DNA from: Cribrihabitans_A pelagius
GTDB lineage: Bacteria; Pseudomonadota; Alphaproteobacteria; Rhodobacterales; Rhodobacteraceae
DNA length: 64,000 nucleotides
Reading direction: 5' to 3'
Assembly: GCF_048820915.1 (NCBI RefSeq)
Contig: NZ_JBMERR010000018.1
Location: 1-64,000, forward strand
Part shown: positions 61,085 to 64,000 of the stretch, piece by piece
Position numbering within the stretch: position 1 is the stretch's first letter
How the letters are laid out: each line of letters opens with the position of its first letter
Program-made: the position numbers and the translations under genes
The notes under the pieces: generated by a model
Told to the model about the DNA's origin: nothing
Seen by the model: the letters and a program-made list of their open reading frames with translations, nothing else
The model's database searches: none

Positions 61085-61894
61085 TCAGCCCGAAAAAATC
61101 CGCTTCATCTCCGCGTCGAAACGGGTCCAGGTCAAGGTGGCGCGGTTGCCGGCATACCCGTGGTAGTAGGATTTGCCGTTTGCTGTCGGCAGGCCCGCCC
61201 AGATTTTGGCCAGGTTATGCATGAAGGTCTTGCGGCCCATATCTCCTTGCAGGAAATCGCTGTAGCCCGCTTCCTCCAGAAGCTGGTGCGCCAGCTGGTC
61301 CTGCAACTGGGGCGAGAAGCGGGCCTGGCGGCTGACGCTCTGGTGGCGCACCAGGCGGCGCAGCGTTGCCGGGATCAGCTGATAGCGGCCGATGGCGTGC
61401 GGCTGTCCGGGAGTGGCGTCGATCCAGGCGTAGATTTCGCCGATGGTCATGCTGGTGGGTTTCCTGGCAGGGCGGCGGGCGGCGCCGTACTGAACCGCGT
61501 CATAGCCCGCGCCGCCCGCCTCGGCGCTGGCGATCAGCGACATCAACTGCTGAGCGTCCGGCGGTGCGGCGGGGGCTCGGGCAAACAAGCCGCTGCCGCT
61601 GCGCCCCCGGAAGAGGCTGCTTGCACCGGGGCGCAGGGCCACCGCTCCGCGGCCCGCGCCGGCACCGGGCAGCCTGTCAGGCAACAGGCTGGTGTTGGGC
61701 TGGGGCAGTGCGCCAGGCGTCTGGGGGCCGTCCGCAGGGGCATCCGGATTCGGTGTCGAGGCCTGATGCAGGAAGAACCCGTTTCCAACCAGCGAATAGG
61801 CGCCGGCCCGGCCCGGGCCTGGCGCGGCCAGCAACAGCAGCGCCAGGCAGAGGGCAAACGGGGGGAAGGCACGGGAGCTCGTTCTGAGGGGCAT
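61085..61894 (-). CDS. exported lysozyme-like (muramidase-fold) protein
   Basis: A 269-residue protein from the ATG at 61894 (MPLRTSSRAF). A signal peptide (FALCLALLLLAAPGPGRAGA) is followed by a Pro/Gly-rich, probably disordered stretch to about residue 110. A C-terminal domain of about 150 residues contains SLIASAEAGGAGYDAVQYGA, HAIGRYQLIPATLRRLV and ARFSPQLQDQLAHQLLEEAG. This resembles lambdoid/phage-type muramidases, with the Glu of ASAEAG as candidate catalytic residue. It may trim peptidoglycan near the mre operon it precedes. Activity is not established. Confidence 0.65.
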   Translation of the reverse strand: MPLRTSSRAFPPFALCLALLLLAAPGPGRAGAYSLVGNGFFLHQASTPNPDAPADGPQTPGALPQPNTSLLPDRLPGAGAGRGAVALRPGASSLFRGRSGSGLFARAPAAPPDAQQLMSLIASAEAGGAGYDAVQYGAARRPARKPTSMTIGEIYAWIDATPGQPHAIGRYQLIPATLRRLVRHQSVSRQARFSPQLQDQLAHQLLEEAGYSDFLQGDMGRKTFMHNLAKIWAGLPTANGKSYYHGYAGNRATLTWTRFDAEMKRIFSG

Positions 61895-62015
61895 CGGGAC
61901 CTGCTTTCTGCCGGCGGGAGGGTGCGGGCAGACTGGCACGAGGGGGTTGCGATTCCGTTTACCGCGGTGCAGCACCCTCTTCCGCCGGGCCGCGAATACG
62001 GCTAGGGGAGGGGCC

Positions 62016-62801
62016 ATGCTGTCCTATCAACATATCTACCACGCCGGGAACCTGGCCGATGTGCAGAAGCACGCGCTGCTGGCATGGATGCTGGGCTACC
62101 TGACCCGCAAGGACAAACCGCTCAGCTATATCGAGACGCACGCGGGCCGCGGGCTCTACCATCTTGACGCGCCCGAAGCGGTGAAGACCGGCGAGGCGGA
62201 GGCGGGCATCACCCGCCTCCTGCAGGCGCAGGCGCTGGACGCCGCGCACCCGCTGCACCGCGCGATCTCGGCCGTCCGCGCCCGTCACGGAGCCGCGGCC
62301 TATCCCGGCTCGCCGCTGATCGCGGCCGAATTGCTGCGCCCGGGCGATGCGTTGCATTTTGCCGAGTTGCACCCGCAGGAGCACAACGCGCTGGCCGAGG
62401 CGCTCACGCCTTACAAGGCGAAGGTGCACAAGCAGGACGGTTTCGAGCTGGCGCTGTCACTGGCGCCGCCCACGCCGCGCCGGGGGCTTTGCCTGATCGA
62501 CCCGAGCTACGAGGTGAAGGCGGATTACACGCGCATCCCGGGGATCATCGGCAAGCTGCACCGCAAGTGGAATGTGGGCGTGATCGCGCTGTGGTATCCG
62601 ATCCTGACCGATGGGGCGCACAAGGACATGCTGGCCGCACTGGACGCGCAGGACCTGCCCGGCGCCCTGCGCCACGAGGTGCGCTTCCCGCCGGTGCGCG
62701 AAGGCCACCGGATGGCGGGCTCGGGCATGTTCGTGGTGAACGCGCCCTTTGGCGCAGAGGAAGAAGCGGCGCGGATCAGCCGGCTGTTCCGGTCGGGGTG
62801 A
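62016..62801 (+). CDS. rlmJ: 23S rRNA (adenine-2030 N6) methyltransferase
   Basis: A 261-residue SAM-dependent methyltransferase. LSYQHIYHAGNLADVQKHAL is the family N-terminus. The catalytic motif is LIDPSYEVKADY, where most members have DPPYE; the Pro to Ser change is seen in other alphaproteobacterial sequences to my recollection. GSGMFVVNAPFG closes the fold. Start at 62016 (MLSYQH) after GGGGAGGGG. It stands alone, divergent from the lysozyme-like gene. Confidence 0.93.
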   Translation: MLSYQHIYHAGNLADVQKHALLAWMLGYLTRKDKPLSYIETHAGRGLYHLDAPEAVKTGEAEAGITRLLQAQALDAAHPLHRAISAVRARHGAAAYPGSPLIAAELLRPGDALHFAELHPQEHNALAEALTPYKAKVHKQDGFELALSLAPPTPRRGLCLIDPSYEVKADYTRIPGIIGKLHRKWNVGVIALWYPILTDGAHKDMLAALDAQDLPGALRHEVRFPPVREGHRMAGSGMFVVNAPFGAEEEAARISRLFRSG

Positions 62802-62864
62802 CCGCCGCCCCGTGCCGTCTGGTGTCACCCGGTGCCGGTTCCCGGGGGGCTCAGCAGGCCGGGT

Positions 62865-64000
62865 TCATGCGTCGGCTGCGGCTGCGGCTGCGTCGCGGGC
62901 TTCCCACTCGCGGATCCATTTCCAGCCGCCAAGCGCTGCGATCAGCGGCGCCAGCTCGGCCTCGTAGGGTTTCCACTTGTCCAGCCCCTTGCGGTTGATG
63001 CCCTTGCGCACCTGCATCACGGACGCGGTTTTCACCGCCTGATCCGACGCCTCCGGGGACAGGCAGGCCGGGTTCCAGTCCATTTCGAGATGCGCAAGGA
63101 TCGCGCGCATCTGCGGCTCCGGGGCCTCGACCAGGGCACGGTAGGATTGCACCCGCAGCCTGCTGCCCAGTTTGGGCTGGAAATCGTCAAGCGATGCATA
63201 AACCGTGCGGATCATGTGGCCGATCCACTCCAGCCTCTTTGAGAACAGCTGGCCGTTGGCGAAATTCCTGGTGAACAAAGACAGCCCAACGTCCAATGGG
63301 TGCCGCATCATGAAAATGAACCGGGCTTCCGGCAGTATCATCCGTGCAAAACCCATTTCCAGCGCGTTTGCCGGCATCTTGTCGACGATGACAGACGCGC
63401 CGGCAGGTTCAGCCGGGACGTTGTTTTGCAGGAAGGCGTTGCGCACCGCGCTCAGCAGCGCGACCGGCGCTTCCTGGCACCACTGCCAGAATCCGGGATC
63501 TGCTGCCTGCTTCTTCATCAGGCTGTGCGCGGCCAGACGGGCGTCGGCCAGCCCCGGGCTTTCGCCGATCGAAGCGATGTCCGGATGGCGGCTGAGCATG
63601 ACGTCCAGCAGGGTCGTGCCCGAGCGCGGCAGGCCTGTCACGAACGCGAAGCGCGGAGCGCCGTCACCGGTGAGGGCTTCTGGCGTGGCGCCGGGATGGA
63701 AGGCCGCCCGCTGCTCCGCGATCCTTTGATCGAACTCGGCTGGGGAGTAGGTGCCGGGAATGGCATCCTTGCACTTGCGGAAATACTGCATCGCCTGCCG
63801 TGTGTTGCCGGCGGCGCCTTCAATCTGTCCGAGGGCATTGCAGACGCAGGCGGTTTCTTCCACGCTGAGCAACGGAGACCCGGCCAGCTGCCGCAGTTTA
63901 GCAGCCTCCGCACTGTCCGCCGCCAGCGGGTCTGCCAGGTGCAGGGACGAAAGCGCCATGGCTGAAACCGGATCCAGATCCAGCATCTTGTGAAAGGCAG
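62865..64000 (-). CDS. sulfotransferase family protein (N-terminus beyond window)
   Basis: At least 373 residues; the frame stays open through the right edge (codons AFHK precede the first visible Met), so the true start lies outside. The N-terminal part has helix-rich TPR-like repeats (ALGQIEGAAGNTRQAMQYFR). The sulfotransferase domain opens VTGLPRSGTTLLDVMLSRHP, the 5'-phosphosulfate-binding loop. MMRHPLDVGLSLFTRNFANG is the 3'-phosphate-binding region. It would transfer sulfate from PAPS to an unknown acceptor, possibly a surface glycan or protein tyrosine. Confidence 0.88.
   Translation of the reverse strand, partial: AFHKMLDLDPVSAMALSSLHLADPLAADSAEAAKLRQLAGSPLLSVEETACVCNALGQIEGAAGNTRQAMQYFRKCKDAIPGTYSPAEFDQRIAEQRAAFHPGATPEALTGDGAPRFAFVTGLPRSGTTLLDVMLSRHPDIASIGESPGLADARLAAHSLMKKQAADPGFWQWCQEAPVALLSAVRNAFLQNNVPAEPAGASVIVDKMPANALEMGFARMILPEARFIFMMRHPLDVGLSLFTRNFANGQLFSKRLEWIGHMIRTVYASLDDFQPKLGSRLRVQSYRALVEAPEPQMRAILAHLEMDWNPACLSPEASDQAVKTASVMQVRKGINRKGLDKWKPYEAELAPLIAALGGWKWIREWEARDAAAAAADA

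Overview
The window looks like chromosomal DNA of a marine alphaproteobacterium of the Rhodobacteraceae (Roseobacter group, near Phaeobacter, Leisingera or Ruegeria). The basis is high GC with strong third-position bias, an smo-type polyol ABC locus, a GlnD-MurJ-LppC block, an mreBCD-mrdA-rodA operon, a RpoH-type sigma factor and a Sox locus of alphaproteobacterial layout. The genus call is an inference from gene content and protein resemblance; no database search was run.

Layout. 1-545: 3' end of an IS5-family transposase and a non-coding stretch. 545-8442: polyol (mannitol/sorbitol type) uptake and oxidation operon on the minus strand: LacI regulator, substrate-binding protein, two permeases, ATPase, mannitol dehydrogenase and fructokinase, with a perfect LacI-type palindrome in front of the transporter genes. 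8679-11430: a decaying aldehyde dehydrogenase, a glutathione S-transferase and a PEP-mutase/isocitrate lyase family enzyme. 11495-13873: a chemoreceptor with a C-terminal CheR-tether-like pentapeptide. 13954-17976: an intact sulfur module (two YeeE/YedE half-transporters, Blh-type persulfide dioxygenase, SulP permease) divergent from an ArsR-family thiol-switch regulator.

17961-21143 is the most striking region: the remains of a sox (thiosulfate oxidation) locus. Fragments of soxX, soxB, soxC and soxD lie on the minus strand in the canonical order. Divergently on the plus strand lie a soxS fragment, an apparently intact soxR and a truncated soxT. Stops, frameshifts and internal deletions show the pathway is dead here. 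21092-23445 is a nest of broken mobile DNA (IS5 remnant, tyrosine recombinase 3' fragment, a full-length but mutated IS5 element, IS256 remnant), followed by an elongator tRNA-Met gene.

24041-30296: phenylacetate catabolism genes (paaX, paaZ, divergent paaGIK-paaR) with a TetR-type operator between paaZ and paaG. 30391-54037 is mostly housekeeping: OmpA-family protein with a long low-complexity region, trpS, a rhomboid-like protein lacking its catalytic residues, murJ-glnD-lppC, rsmI-yraN-gshB-esterase, a comM/yifB ATPase, a GST, a cobalamin pair (cobU and a phosphatase), rpoH-chaN, coaBC-dut-moeB-like and an M3 peptidase. 54070-54130 is a long perfect hairpin. 54175-60785 is the cell-shape operon mreBCD-mrdA-rodA plus a hydroxyacid dehydrogenase. 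The right end holds a lysozyme-like secreted protein, rlmJ and a sulfotransferase that runs off the window.

I found no CRISPR array, no intact prophage and no clearly new defence or biosynthetic system. The best leads are the fossil sox locus with a surviving regulator beside a live persulfide module, the catalytically dead rhomboid and the layered mobile-element scar next to tRNA-Met.
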